Assembly: GCA_013398175.1 (NCBI GenBank)
Contig: VZRZ01002225.1
Span: 1,594,733-1,658,732 of the forward strand
DNA length: 64,000 nucleotides
DNA from: Climacteris rufus
Lineage: Eukaryota; Chordata; Aves; Passeriformes; Climacteridae
Direction: 5' to 3'
Shown: in pieces, positions 1-11,559 of the stretch
Position numbering within the stretch: the stretch's first letter is position 1
Layout of the letters: each line of letters begins with the position of its first letter
Notes under the pieces: model-generated
What the model was told of the DNA's origin: nothing
The model's input: the letters and a program-made list of their open reading frames with translations, nothing else
The model's database searches: none
Made by a program: the position numbers and the translations under genes

Positions 1-3000
1 AAGAAATACATGTCCAAAGCACAGCTTGTACTTAACCCAGTGATGTGCTCTGGGTAAGTTACCCTTGCCCATGAATAGCACAGCACAGCCAAAGGGGGCT
101 ACCCTTTCAATCCCACAAGGAAATGAGAGCATCAGGGCAAGAGTAGCTCAGTTTCATGAGGGAAGATGACCATCTCTTCACTGTACACTGCAGGTACACA
201 GCCCCTCATCATTCATCTTCCTTCTCTCCCCTTTCTTCCTTTCTTTCACCCATGATATGATACAATAAGAACCTCCATAAAGCACTGTGCATTGTATAAG
301 CAGTTACATAGGGAAAGTTCGATGTTCTCTAGTCATGGGCATGTGTTGGTAGAACAGGACTCAATCAATATGCTAAAAGTGATTTAAACATATGCTTAAA
401 TGTCAAAATATATTTAAATGCCTTTAGATTATTTATATTATAGACACACTGGAAACATATCCTATCCCAACAAGCACCTCCTAATATTTTAAATAAACAC
501 ATGAAACATATGGCTGACTCTCTGCAGATGTGCGTGAAGTTTATAATCTTTAATTTTTATTCCAAACACATTAATGTTTTTTACTTCAAAATGACCTGGG
601 TAAACTGTGAAATTTGCTTAAGCTATTAAGAGTAAATCTGTCACACTGTTGACAATTTCAGGCAGTGTCCTTATTGCTAAAAGGGCATATACTGCAAGTT
701 ACAGGCTTAATGGCTATTGCTTTTTGCCCTGATGTGCACAAGTCCTTTACCTTCCCATTTATTTATTTCCTGATAAGCAATCAATGTACAAAAATAGAAA
801 AGCCAAATGGATTAAGAGACTAGTTCTCTCCTGATCTTAGTCTAACAAAAAGGGTTTGTTGTCATGGGTTGAATCAAATCTATTGTTGGAGGGTTTTATC
901 ACTGAAGATTGAACAGATCAGTATGAAACAGCACCAGAACTAGTAGGGCTCCTCTTATTCCTGAAGGTTAGAGGTCCCACATTCTCCTTAAGCCATTGAC
1001 ACGGGCATATGCAGGGCACTGGAAATTTATGTCCATCTTCTGTGCTACACAAACATTTGACTGCCTGGCCCTCTAGCTGTGGCCTAAACCCCTGGCCTTT
1101 TGATACTCACATCAGCTTTCCTTTATCCATGAAAACAACATAACTGCTCATGAACATAAAGGCAAGTGCATGTATGAGTGTTTGCAGGAGAGCTTTACCC
1201 ATGTGTACGTGCCTACAATTGACTTTAACAGGTCACCAAATAAATATGACACTTTCCTTCCCCAGCTATTACATGAAATAACATTAGTGAAAATAGAAAA
1301 TATAATCCTGTATACCACAAGACACAGATGAACTGTGAGGCTTCAGAATTATCTCTCTTCATAGAAGAAAATAGACACAATTCTTCCGTTATATACTCAT
1401 TGTAACATGAGGTGAATTTCCTCGCTCCTGTCACCAAGCTTGCAAGGAGGTAAAAAACAGAAGTCCTCTGCCTCCAAAAGCAGTCCATTCCTAAGATTAC
1501 TGTACAGTAGAACCCATAGGAATTACAGAGAAATATTCAAAAAGACTACTGAAAGTGGGAACTGTTTTAGAGAGAGCAAATGATTAGGAATATACCAAGT
1601 ACAAACCAGAACACAGAAAAATTTAGGTAAATTCCAAGGACTAGGAAAAGATTCCTAGCAATGAAGTGTACCAGAGTGTCAGGACAGGAAAGTCATGGAA
1701 GAGCTAATCAGCTGTGTCACTTAAAGCAGCACAAAACAAAGTACTTGTGGTGCACTGGCTAGAATAATTCTACATTATCACAGGGAGGGTTAAACAACTG
1801 TTGACCCAACAGCTCTCCATGCTATTTCTCTGATTCAAAGCATCACATGTCTGTAGGTGGAGAGGGAAGGGTCACTGCAGCAGGGAAAAATTAACATGTG
1901 CCATGAAGTGTCAGATGTTACTGTACATACTACACACAAGTGAAAATCCTGGGAGGAAAATAGATGCAGGGCAAATTTGTGGGTGACCTACTAGTTTTAC
2001 ATGTCACACCAGACATAATGGGGTTTTAGTCAAATAAGTGTTTTGTTTGAAATTAGTGGCTCACAGCCTGATTCCGTTCTCAATGAAGCCATAAATAAAG
2101 AAAGCCACATTGTCAAAAGACAGACTTTGTAAGTCATTCGTCATCAGGCTTCCTAGCAATGCCTTTTATAAAATGGAAGGGTTTCAAAAGATAATGCAGA
2201 GGAGGTAAAATCATTAATAAATTACAAGGAAGAGAGAGAACCAAAACACGAGAGTAAAGAAGAGTTATAAAGGAAACCTGATCACGATGAGTGTAAAGCC
2301 TGTCAGAGACAGGCAGCTGATAGGGGGAACTGCAGCCAGACTGGAGCATTGCATAGGCACTATTCCCTGCACTGCCCTGCAGAGACAGACATCCTCTGTT
2401 ACTGGTTTGGCTGGCTGCTGGGGCCATTGATAACCATATGAAACCTGGGAAGTTCAGTCGAGTTGAGTGCTTTCAGAAGGGCTCATAGTGGGTTGGAGTC
2501 AGGCTGTCTGTCCATTACAATCCATGTCCTGAGCACCCAGGGTTTAATCTAAACAAGGGACTTATGACTGCAAGTATATCACTGTATTGGCGTATCATAT
2601 TGACTTTCTGATAATGTTCTAAGCCAGTCTGGTAAGAAAGAGAAAGTGCCACTGGGTACAAATTGTGGCATCAATTCTCTGCCAGACTGATCAATTGAAT
2701 TTATATATTACCTCCAGCTACGTACTTAAAATCTATAGTTTCACTCCCTCCAGTGCACAGCTCACAGTTTAAGTAATTGCAAATACAAATGAATTTTAAA
2801 AGGATTTAGCAGGCTTTAAATTAAAAATGTGTGAACATTGTTATTTTAAGCATTCTAAATTATTTACTAATATAACCCAGCTGATTCACTTTTCTCTTCT
2901 TTCTGTCTTAGCTTGATTTTCTTTGAACCCTGAAGCCTCAGTGAAGCTTAACATACACTTCCAATACACTGCAAACAGCAAAATAATACTCTATTTTACT

Positions 3001-3557
3001 CAACTAAAAAGTCTTCAAATTCAGCCTGCAGAATAACAGGCTGCAAAATGTCAGCAGTACAAGGACCTGTTAAATCCTGCATTAGAAATGGGCAAGTAGT
3101 CAAGAGACATAGACAAGCAGCTGACACAAAGCACGAGTCTAAACTCAAGAAAATGTTTAGGGGGATCTGTTTTGCTGATCCAATAAGGCGACAGGGCTAC
3201 AAAAAATTCTCACTACAATATCTGAAAGGACTCTGGTTATAAGACACACCTGCTGAGTCTCATTTACCTTAATCAAACATTACAGCTGTTTTCTATTTTA
3301 ATTGCATCTTTTGGGTTAATCTGTAAAATCTTGGGGTCACAAGAGAAGCATCAAATCAAACCAATACATTAGGTAATTTGAACTTGTGCTAAAACAGTGA
3401 GCATCCTCTTACATTTTTCCATATTTTCTGACTTCAGTCTACTAATTGTAAAGAGGATTCATAAACTTCTACTGAGACAAAAAGGAAACATTTCAATGCA
3501 GTAAAAAGCATCTTGTACAGAAACAGTGACACATGACTTCAGTTTGTTTATTTGCAG
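1..3557. other. AT-rich non-coding stretch, no gene seen
   Basis: I read this stretch on both strands and found no recognisable protein, RNA gene or transposon. Open frames reach only about 97 codons, overlap on both strands and have no family motifs. A pyrimidine tract ending in TAG near 2895-2912 looks like a splice acceptor, but all three frames after it close within a few codons. The stretch probably belongs to an intergenic region or a long intron. Confidence 0.6.
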
Positions 3558-3631
3558 AACCAGGTCCAGTGCTGTTTCATGGTTTATGCCTCACTTATAT
3601 GCCACCATTGATATATGAACTACAGAATTTG
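3558..3631 (+). other. Exon-like segment with acceptor and donor (unidentified)
   Basis: A T-rich tract ending in TTTGCAG (up to 3557) is followed by 74 bases open in one frame, then a strong donor-like GGTAAGAAT at 3631-3639. After two leading bases, the frame reads PGPVLFHGLCL and ends ELQNL at phase 0. I recognise no domain. An internal vertebrate exon often looks like this, but acceptor and donor words are common enough by chance that one segment proves little. It would join in frame to the segment at 5764-5847. It could equally be random sequence or a non-coding RNA exon. Confidence 0.15.
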
Positions 3632-5763
3632 GTAAGAATAATCTGTAAAAAACCCAGAAAAGTCATCTGCAGTATTAGGTTCCCAGTTTACAAAGGTATT
3701 GTCTATTCCCTGAACAGAAAAACATAAAATTCTCTTTGCCATCTTTCTGGGAAAAGGTATAGGTAACTCTATATGTTTGTCATCACCATTTTTTTTTATT
3801 CAATTTGTTGAATGAGAGAAAGAAGTAGAAGCTAATGTGTAAGGATTATAGCACAGTACATAAAAATACAATGTTGGGAATTTGAAAATAATTGCAAAAG
3901 GGTATTATTGTTTTGAAGGAAATAAAGTTATAGTCTCATTATTGAGCTAAATATACAATCACAAAATAAATGTTTGTCCTCATTACTATTTCTTTTTTAT
4001 TGTTAAAGTTATGATCTGAGGTAATTTGAGATTACTTCCTTCCCAAATGTTGCAGTCTTTATTCAGGTATATCATCACAGTCAACAGTAGTGTAACCAGA
4101 ACCTGTCAAAATTACTTTTACAGTTAGCATCAGTCCTGTTTTAAGACATCTCTAATCGGGGTTTGTTAGTTTATTTTTTTAAAAAAATTCTGAAGTAGGA
4201 GGATTTGCTTTTACATCTGATGTATCTGCTCATGAAGAAATCTTACCACAAGTCCAGGTTGAATTTAATACAGAAAATAATTCTTCCCAACATGGATTTC
4301 CCAAACTCATCTAAATCACTATAGACAGGCATTTGTTAGACTTCAATAGGAGTTAGCATTTTCAGATATCCCATCAGAGACAGGATGCTCATAATTCCAA
4401 TTTGTAGACTCAAGGCCTTACCAAAAACATATGCAGTATATATAATACACAGTATTACATTTTTCCTCAGAACTCCCATTTAGTTTTAACGTGGACAATG
4501 GATCTGGTGCTGAAAGACAGGGAAATCTTATTGCCCCACCAATGTTTCCATACTCTACCATATGTCACTATCACACAAAGTTCAGAGAGGCTGCTTTTCC
4601 AGCTTGCTGTCATCAGCTTTCTGCATCTGCTCTGCTCTCTGGGTCTCTCTTAGAGTAAGTCATAAAGAATAGTAAAGAGAATAGAAATATCCAGAATCTG
4701 CATGGCTGGCAGAAAGGAGAGAGTTAAGTGAATGCTTTTTAGGGCTTGAAGCCTCAAGTTTAGGGTTTGCTCTTGCTTTCTTGAGTGATTCTACCATGTG
4801 TGAGGAATACCTTTAAGGTTAATGGGATTCTGAAATCAATAAAAATGACCTACTAATGGTTCAGGGAAGTTTTTGTACTACAGAGTGTGAATTTACAAGG
4901 TTATTAGCTATTCTGCAACAGCTCTCCCTTTCTGCAGTGAGGCCCCACTGTCAAAATGGAATGAGGTGCCCACATGAAGACTGTGAACAAGAAGCTACTA
5001 CGGAATGCCTGAATGCTCTGAATTCACACCCCAGATTTACTCACAGGGTTCCCATTGCACACAAGCTAAATTTAAATATATGAGGTCAGTGCCAAAAATC
5101 ATAGGACAAATTCTCATGATTTACAGTAAGATGTCACATACAGAAATATGCCTGTAAATTTAAGTAAATATTGATTCAAATAATTGAAACATCTAATTTA
5201 AAAGATTTTACTGAAGGAATGAGTTTCAGGATGTCATTTGCTTTTCTTTTTTTCCCTAATAACATGTCATTTTTTGCTATTCATGTTCCTTTATACTAAG
5301 GAGTCTTCATTTTGGCCACGATTCTTGAAATAAAGAGTAGAGTAAGCCACTGCATTTAAATGAAGCTGCAGTTGCACAGTGGTTCCATCCCACAGACCCA
5401 CAGTCCCACAAACTAAAGCAAAAATTCAAACAGCCAAGTTTTCTCCTGAAGAGGCAATAACCACAGGAACTGTGTATTGCTGCCATGTCACAGGGTACTC
5501 TGCACTGTGGCAGAACCTATTTTCATCAGAGAAAAATGCAGTGCCCTCTTAGATATCTTGTTCTACCCAATGGAATTCCACCCTTATCTTGTAAACCATA
5601 ATATAGGTCAAAAATGATTACTTCATATGGTTAACCTGCTGATAGGGAAACAATTCCCCATGTCTTAGAGACTTTCAAGTTCTCCTCCTTCTTTATCACA
5701 AGAATCATATCAGTATTACTCCTTCAGACATTAAAAAAAAAATCTTCTTTTTTTTCCTTACAG
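3632..5763. other. AT-rich non-coding stretch
   Basis: No gene, RNA or transposon is recognisable here. Several pyrimidine tracts ending in CAG or TAG occur (for example near 4655-4657), but none precedes a long open frame. If the flanking exon-like segments were real, this would be the roughly 2.1 kb intron between them. Confidence 0.5.
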
Positions 5764-5847
5764 AGAATTTGTTTAGAGAAAATCTTGAGGAAGCAGCCTG
5801 ATCTGTCCGGTATTAAAGACTTGTTTGACAAAACAAATTTGCAATAA
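5764..5847 (+). other. Exon-like segment ending in a stop codon (unidentified)
   Basis: A long pyrimidine tract ending CCTTACAG (to 5763) is followed by 27 codons and a TAA stop at 5845-5847. The peptide begins RICLEKILRKQP and ends LFDKTNLQ. It is charged and helix-like, and I cannot place it in a family. An AATAAA polyadenylation-type word overlaps the stop (5843-5848), leaving almost no 3' UTR, which is unusual for a real last exon. Frame phase is compatible with the segment at 3558-3631. A 27-codon open frame is expected often by chance, so this remains a weak candidate. Confidence 0.15.
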
Positions 5848-8172
5848 ACACTCAAACCAGGAGCCATGCCAGTTAGAATGATAGAAAATCATGTCGAAGT
5901 GATAAATGGATCATTAAAGAGAAGGTACTTGAATTTTCATTACAGATCACTACACAATCACTAAAGGTTTCCGAACTTGTCTGGCTTGTTGATCTTGTGT
6001 GCTCCTCCTACCTCTAACTATTATTCCTAGTATCCATATTTTCGCATATCTTTTTGAAACCTATATATTTCATCTTCCGAAGGTATCATTAAAAACTCTT
6101 TGTAACTATCAGAATTCATGAATTTTGATATGCATTGGCCTGAGCAGTATAAAAAACTGTTTAGTGAGTAATAATGTGAACATCATACCTAATGATTCAG
6201 AACCTGCATGACATAAGTGATGGTATTTTGGTGAACATATGGATTTTAAATAGAGCTTGGCAGCACAGGACCCTTGTTTAGCTCAACACACTGGGCTGCT
6301 GAGGAAACTAAATCAGAGAGATGACTGAATTATTAGTTAGGATTTTTCTCTTTCTGTAGGCTTACAAGTAAAATGAGATTGGAAACCAAGAGAGCTAACT
6401 AAACAGGAAGTATCTTTGCATTTCTCTGTTCTTTTAGGGACGTAAAATTGGAAGAATAATTTTGCTATGCACCTGATTCCTTCAGTACAATACAGGTTTA
6501 AACACCTAGGACCCAGCTGTCATTAACTATAAGTGACTATAAACACTGGCAAAACAGATGCAATTAACACTAATTCTCTGGTGTTTCAGATTCAAGATGA
6601 AACAACGATTCATTCTTCAGAAGTGCAGAACTGGCACCATCTAGTCTTCTACAGAAGGACAAGACAGGACATCACCAGGGTGTATATCAAGAAAGACAGA
6701 GTTTCTAGCAAGTGGGTTTAAGTTGCAGCAAAATTTATATCAGCAGAGATGTCTCAATTGAATGAAGATAAAATTTTCATGCAAACTGGTATCTTTTGCC
6801 ATCACTATGAAAACAATGGCCTGAGACAGCAGTATTTGGAAGTTGTTACTGGAAACCTTGCTGCCTAGAAGAGACCCTGTCTCCCTGCCTGTTAACCCTG
6901 ACGTCATGGCTCAACTTAGGAAACCGAACAAATTACCAGAAGGTAATACAAAACAAATTGATTCCCTAGACCAAAACAAGTCTCCGGTCTCTGTAGTCTC
7001 CAGATACTTTTCTACTTCCAGCTTTTAAAAGGGGTGGCCCTACATCTCTCCAGTCAGTTCTTTTCTCTTTACCTCTCTCTATCATCCTGTGAGAGAGATG
7101 ATACAGAGAAAGAAAAGCAGAAAAAATTATTTATCAGTAAATCTGGGAGGTACAACCTTGCTTTTGAACTTTCTATGTAAAAACCTAAATGAATTGCAAA
7201 ATCAGCCAGAGAAACATTACATGTATCATCAAAATCACATTAGATCAAAACACATTCAATTTTCCTTTCTTTTCTGAGAAAAAGATTTTTTTTCTGAGTA
7301 CAGCTGCCTTAAACTGTGTGAGAAGCCACAGCAAATCAACAACACTATCAGTAGAACAAAAATACCCTATTTGATAACAGTTGATCTTCAGATAAAATAT
7401 TGACATTACAGCAAATAACAACATAGAACCAACAGGGAACAGGAGAGCTGTGAACATAAAAACATCAGACTTTGATTAATACATAAACTTTCTTTTCTCA
7501 CTAGCATTGGGTTTTAGACCTTTGACTGGGAGGAATGCAGGTGACAACTATCAAAGGGTGGGTGGGAGTCAGAGCTGGGCAGCAAAAGTCCTTGCATAAC
7601 AGTGTTTCTACTGCCAGAGCCAGAAGCTGATGATCATGTGCAAACCTCTATCTGGGAGAGGGGGAAGTGTCAAGAAAGGGTGGGAGGTAGAGGAGAACCC
7701 TTCAGTACTGGCAACTCCTGGCACAGAATTATATAATGATACTATACATAGTATAGGATGTGCTGCACTGGGAAAAAAAAAAAGGTATTCTCATTAAGGT
7801 AACAGATAAATTATAATTCAGAAAATTAATTTGCTGCCCCTCATAATTTTCCAAGCATCTTTATATTCCATCAAAGTGTTGTTTAATGATTAAATTAAAA
7901 ATATTTTCTGTTAATGTTTTAGAGCAGAAATGGCTGCCTTTAGATGGCGGAAGATAGTTCCTATAGCTAGTCAAATTTACAACTGCTGTCCATGTCAGTG
8001 ATATGATTTCCATTGGTCTTGCTCCTCTTCCAAGGACATCTTGCACTGCAGCAGCCACTACAAGTCTGAAAGATGGGTCTGGCACCATTACTGGAATATT
8101 TACTTCTATTGAAAAGTAGAGACTTGATAAGAGCCTTTAAAAAATGAGACCTAAAAAAGGAAAAGTACCTAC
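5848..8172. other. AT-rich non-coding stretch
   Basis: No gene or repeat is recognisable. A frame open on the minus strand at 7861-8088 (75 codons, starting MVPDPSFRLV) has an acceptor-like tract just upstream, with its first exon base at about 8105. It does not join in frame to the next exon-like segment at 8173-8311, and the implied intron would be only about 67 bases. A short plus-strand frame at 6533-6721 ends RVSSKWV and matches nothing I know. Confidence 0.5.
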
Positions 8173-8311
8173 CACAAGAATAAAGATGGCTAAAATGTTA
8201 ATTTTACTATGACTTTGCTCTAGAGCAATTTTGTACTCTATCAGCTTCAGGTAGACCACCTGCACAACAAAGTTGGTAAACAAAGCAAAGCTGGTCTTGC
8301 ATGTGTCTGAA
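8173..8311 (-). other. Minus-strand exon-like segment with strong donor (unidentified)
   Basis: Read on the minus strand, a T-rich tract ending TTCTTCTAG (plus strand 8312-8320) precedes 139 bases that stay open in one frame and end at a donor-like GTG|GTAGGTAC. The peptide includes SFALFTNFVVQVVYLKL and ends NILAIFILV, so it is hydrophobic, as in a membrane segment. I recognise no family. A perfect 14-base palindrome lies inside it at 8215-8228. The frame continues upstream into a MIR-like repeat, which argues against a conserved gene. It may be chance. Confidence 0.12.
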
Positions 8312-8384
8312 CTAGAAGAAAAAAATCTGATGTTGTTGCTTAGCACATTTATGTACTTTCCAGCTGTAGATCCCAAAGTGTTTA

Positions 8385-8500
8385 TAAAAAGCTCCAGAAA
8401 TATAATTATCTCCATTTCATAGCAAAGAAAATTGAAAGGCAAAATTAAGTAGTTTGCTGAGGGCCACTGAATCATTTCAAGAACCAAATTGTTACTGTAA
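8385..8500 (+). mobile_element. MIR-like core-SINE remnant
   Basis: The stretch around 8405-8465 carries the typical MIR 3' half in diverged form: a TTATCTCCATTTCATAG block, then AAATTGAAAGGCA, then AAGTAGTTTGCTGAGGGCCAC. These line up with the MIR words 'ccccattttacagatg', 'gaaactgaggca' and 'aagtaacttgcccaaggtcac'. Boundaries are uncertain because the copy is old and the 5' part is eroded. Such copies are shared widely among amniotes and are usually inert fossils. Confidence 0.55.
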
Positions 8501-8535
8501 ATCTCCACACCTAAGCAATGATTATGCTGCTGTGA

Positions 8536-9205
8536 CTCAGACAAGATATTATTCTAGAACATCAATTGCTGCTGCATAACCTGTGTTGTACACTGACTCC
8601 TACACACTCTTCATTCTGTTGGGAGGCATGCTGGACTTTTTCACTTGTCTCCATTTTGGTCTGCAAGAAAGCAGGTGCTCTTCAGAAGTCCCCCAAAAAT
8701 TCCTTTTGAAGAAGCAGACAGCTTTCCAGAGCTGGAAGGGGTTTTTTTCCTAAAAGAGTTAAAAGCACTTTTTAAGAGTCTAACTTAATTTTACCAGCTA
8801 TCTGACACCTGTGCTCTGCAAAACCATCCTACCAATGTGTTTTTGAGGGGTAACCTTCCCCAGCCACCCATGGCAGAAGTGAGATACAAATCTGGGAGAT
8901 GACTGCACTGACATCTATATTCTGAAGCACAAAAGAATGCTGTGATTTTCTGATGGCTACAGAGTAAACAATTTTGGAGAAAAATATGGAACTTATTTGA
9001 ATTGTGGGCAAGTCCCATCACCTGTAACTGCATACTTTAAGGTGTACTGCTCCTGGTGCAGCTGTGTAATATTTTAAAAGAAAAGGGAAACAATTTTTGT
9101 CTACAATTCAAGACAACTAGAAACTATGACACCAAGTTAGCTACACTGTTTACAATTTGATGAACCCTTATTAACTCAGGCCTCTTGCTGCCCTTTTCCT
9201 CACAG
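8536..9205. other. Non-coding stretch
   Basis: Nothing recognisable was found. Two overlapping minus-strand frames (8791-9033 and 8829-9011) are short, lack family motifs and read the same bases in different frames, as expected of non-coding DNA. Confidence 0.5.
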
Positions 9206-9301
9206 CTGCCAACCTGGCTGAAGAAGAATATGAAGGTCATGAAAGCTTGTCTTAAAGACAGACAACTCCTTGATGATGCTGAAAAAGTGATCCGCTGTTA
9301 A
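9206..9301 (+). other. Exon-like segment ending in a stop codon (unidentified)
   Basis: A very good polypyrimidine tract and acceptor (CTGCCCTTTTCCTCACAG, to 9205) precede 31 codons and a TAA at 9299-9301. The peptide starts LPTWLKKNMKVMKACLKD and ends DDAEKVIRC, lysine-rich and helix-like. I could not match it to a known protein. No upstream exon could be connected with confidence, although its phase would accept the donor at 3631. It is the best acceptor in the first 10 kb, but the open frame is short enough to be accidental. A retrocopy or a lncRNA exon are alternatives. Confidence 0.17.
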
Positions 9302-10092
9302 ACACAAAAATTGGTCTGATGCTCCTCCAGCTCCAGTTTTTCATTTATGTGACTTTTAACTCTGTGTGACTCAGGTAGGCTTGGTGGTTTTTAATTCACA
9401 AGCACTGTTGAAAACCTGCCTTAAACAGGAAGGGGACACTTCTGAAATCCATCTATTGTCACAAGTTTTGAACATTTGCTCTCAGTAACATCTAAACACT
9501 TGCTGTACACATACACATCTCAAAAATTTTGTAGATGGTGCTGTTACTCCCTGGTGACATCAGATGATGTAATTTCTATAAGCCTTTATGAGTCTTCTGC
9601 TAAAAGGAGCATCTGTCCACAGGAAGTACCGTCCATGCTAGGAAACAAGTTTATAACTTTCAGCCATAAAATTTCTTCTATTTTAACAATTAGGCAGTCA
9701 TTTCTCTCTCAATGTACTGTATAATCTAAAAAAAAAAATACTAAACATAACTAAAACTGATCAATGGCCTTCTATTTTGGACCCTCATTGAAATATCACT
9801 AAGATCATTCCATGTCCTATCCATACGTCAACAACATCCATTCTGTCTTCTCTCTTTTGTCTTTGGTTTAAGATTAATCTTTTGTTGCCAAATTCCAACT
9901 TCACATGTGCTGCAAAGGCCAGAGTTACAGATTTCTACTGCAAATATGCTGCGTTTTCGTAGTCAAATCAGGTCCCTTTGAAAACATTGCAAAAATTCCT
10001 CCAGGATTTGGTTGAGCCAAAACCCAAACATTTTTGTTATGTTTTTATTCCACGAGTAATTTAAAAAAAAAAATTCTATTATTTTTTCTTTT
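9302..10092. other. Non-coding stretch
   Basis: No gene or transposon is recognisable. The only open frame of note (9476-9724, plus) is 82 codons without any family motif. Confidence 0.5.
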
Positions 10093-10740
10093 CAGAGATT
10101 TATAACTCCAGGACTAGAAAAACAAAAATTGTCATAGTCAGGCTCGACCATTGCTATGCATAGATAATAGATTTTTTTCTGTAAGGCCTCTTTTAGAGAG
10201 CTATCTAATCTCATTTGGAACCTATGGTGAGTCTACTTCCTTCAACAAACTATTCTAGTATTTAATTATAGAAAGCTACATTTTTGCAAAGTAGAATTTT
10301 TTTAATATCTCTGAAAAGGAAAAGAATAAAGTCTGATCTGTCAGGTCTCCTCTGCATCTTCTCACACAAGTACATACACAGACACATCCATAGGGTACAT
10401 CACACCCTAAGGCTCATTTACCAGTATTTAGAACAATTCCAATATTTATTTCCATATTTTCCTAAAGGGCAAGCCCCAAAATTGGACCCAGTCTTTCCAG
10501 TGTGTGGTGCAGAAATGAGGCTTAGCTCCCTTTTCCTGGTTGCAAACTTCCTTTTACCCACCAAAGGTTGCATTGCAGTGAAAGGTCATCTAGGGGTAAT
10601 AATTTCAGAGAACCCTCCCAAGTGCTTTTCTGAGTCACTGTTTTCAGATATAGTCTCCCTAATTCTTCATCCTAAATGCTTTTGGCTGCATTTAAAGATA
10701 TTTTGCTGGTTTCTTGGCTGGTTTCTTTAACCAGGCAATT
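10093..10740 (-). mobile_element. Old CR1 LINE, 3' portion, minus strand
   Basis: Read as the complement, diverged CR1 3' words appear in the right order. Near 10097-10160 is the start-of-complement block (GACTAGAAAAAC, then TCATAGTCAGGCTCGACC). At about 10235-10300 comes the 'cctcccttggaagcctattccagagcttaactaccc' region. At 10340-10365 is TCAGGTCTCCTCTGCATCTT, and at 10478-10512 AAAATTGGACCCAGTCTTTCC. These match the CR1 family shared by birds, crocodilians and turtles. The copy is heavily mutated and has lost coding capacity. The open plus-strand frame 10284-10730 is antisense to it and should be ignored. Confidence 0.6.
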
Positions 10741-11021
10741 CAAATCAGTTTATAAAAGTAGATAATCATTCTTATAATAGAGACCATCAACAGCACTATG
10801 TTTATATGAGCCTAAGGAATACACTGCAGTATAAATAAAAGGTTTTATGTTTGTTCAGTAAGATTTGTTTTGTGTCACAGGGCAGAGAGAGGTTCTTCCA
10901 CTCATCTCCGAAGGCAGGAGAATTAGGTTCTTAAGAGAAAATAGAGCAGGGTTGATACCTCCATTTTCTCAATTTTGGTAAACCGGCTAAATTCAGCTTC
11001 ATAGTTAGTTCCTTTGAGACT

Positions 11022-11345
11022 TCAGGGTCTAAAATAATCTAAGGCTGTTGATATGAATATATTCAATTTCAGCAGTTGCTGTCTTACCTCTTTCTTTGTT
11101 ACAGATGGCAAACTTTCATTTTCATCCACAACATCATATGGGATGAATACATCCTCCTGTTTCATTCCAAGTGCAGAACAGAAATATTTATTAAACATTT
11201 CTGCCTTATCTGCGTCATTATTTATGATTTCCACCATCTGCATCTTCAGTGGAACTACATCTGACCTAAGATTCTTTTCAATGCTAAAATGTTTTCAAAT
11301 TGCCTTCTTGTTGTTTTTAACCATATTGGCCATTGATGTTTAACA
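11022..11345 (-). mobile_element. CR1 LINE ORF2 fragment (start of reverse-transcriptase domain), broken
   Basis: The minus-strand frame 11022-11243 reads NNDADKAEMFNKYFCSALG followed by VTKKEVRQQLLKLNI. This corresponds to the CR1 ORF2 stretch '..DxEKAEVLNxFFASVF..' and '..VRxxLxKLxxxKSxGPD', at the beginning of the reverse-transcriptase region. Upstream, in a shifted frame to about 11345, MVKNNKK and similar words match the usual 'xxNKKxFYKYI' lead-in. At least one frameshift and several stops break it. The downstream catalytic region of the RT (YxDD motif) is absent. It lies about 280 bases from the CR1 3' fragment at 10093-10740 in the same orientation, so both may derive from one internally deleted insertion. 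CR1 sequence may continue weakly to about 11560. Confidence 0.65.
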
Positions 11346-11559
11346 GAGTTGATAATTTCTTTTATCAGTTACTTATAAGTCTCAATATATAACTTATTCT
11401 TGTTTTTTCCATTCTAGATACATCATTATTTTATATTTTTACACTACTTTTTTTTGTGTTTTAATCAGGACATTTTGATTACTGTACTTTTTGTGTGTAA
11501 GTTCATGTCCTTGAACAATTCCCAGTATTCATTAATACTTCCTAATTAAAATTTACATT

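Noticed and set aside
7861..8088. Minus-strand frame with an ISLTWT stretch that briefly suggested an XK-related membrane protein
   Set aside because: Only a few residues agree and the frame stops where the family would continue. It also cannot be joined in frame to the neighbouring exon-like segment.
10284..10730. 148-codon plus-strand open frame
   Set aside because: It lies antisense across the old CR1 copy and has no protein-like motif, so it is a by-product of the repeat.
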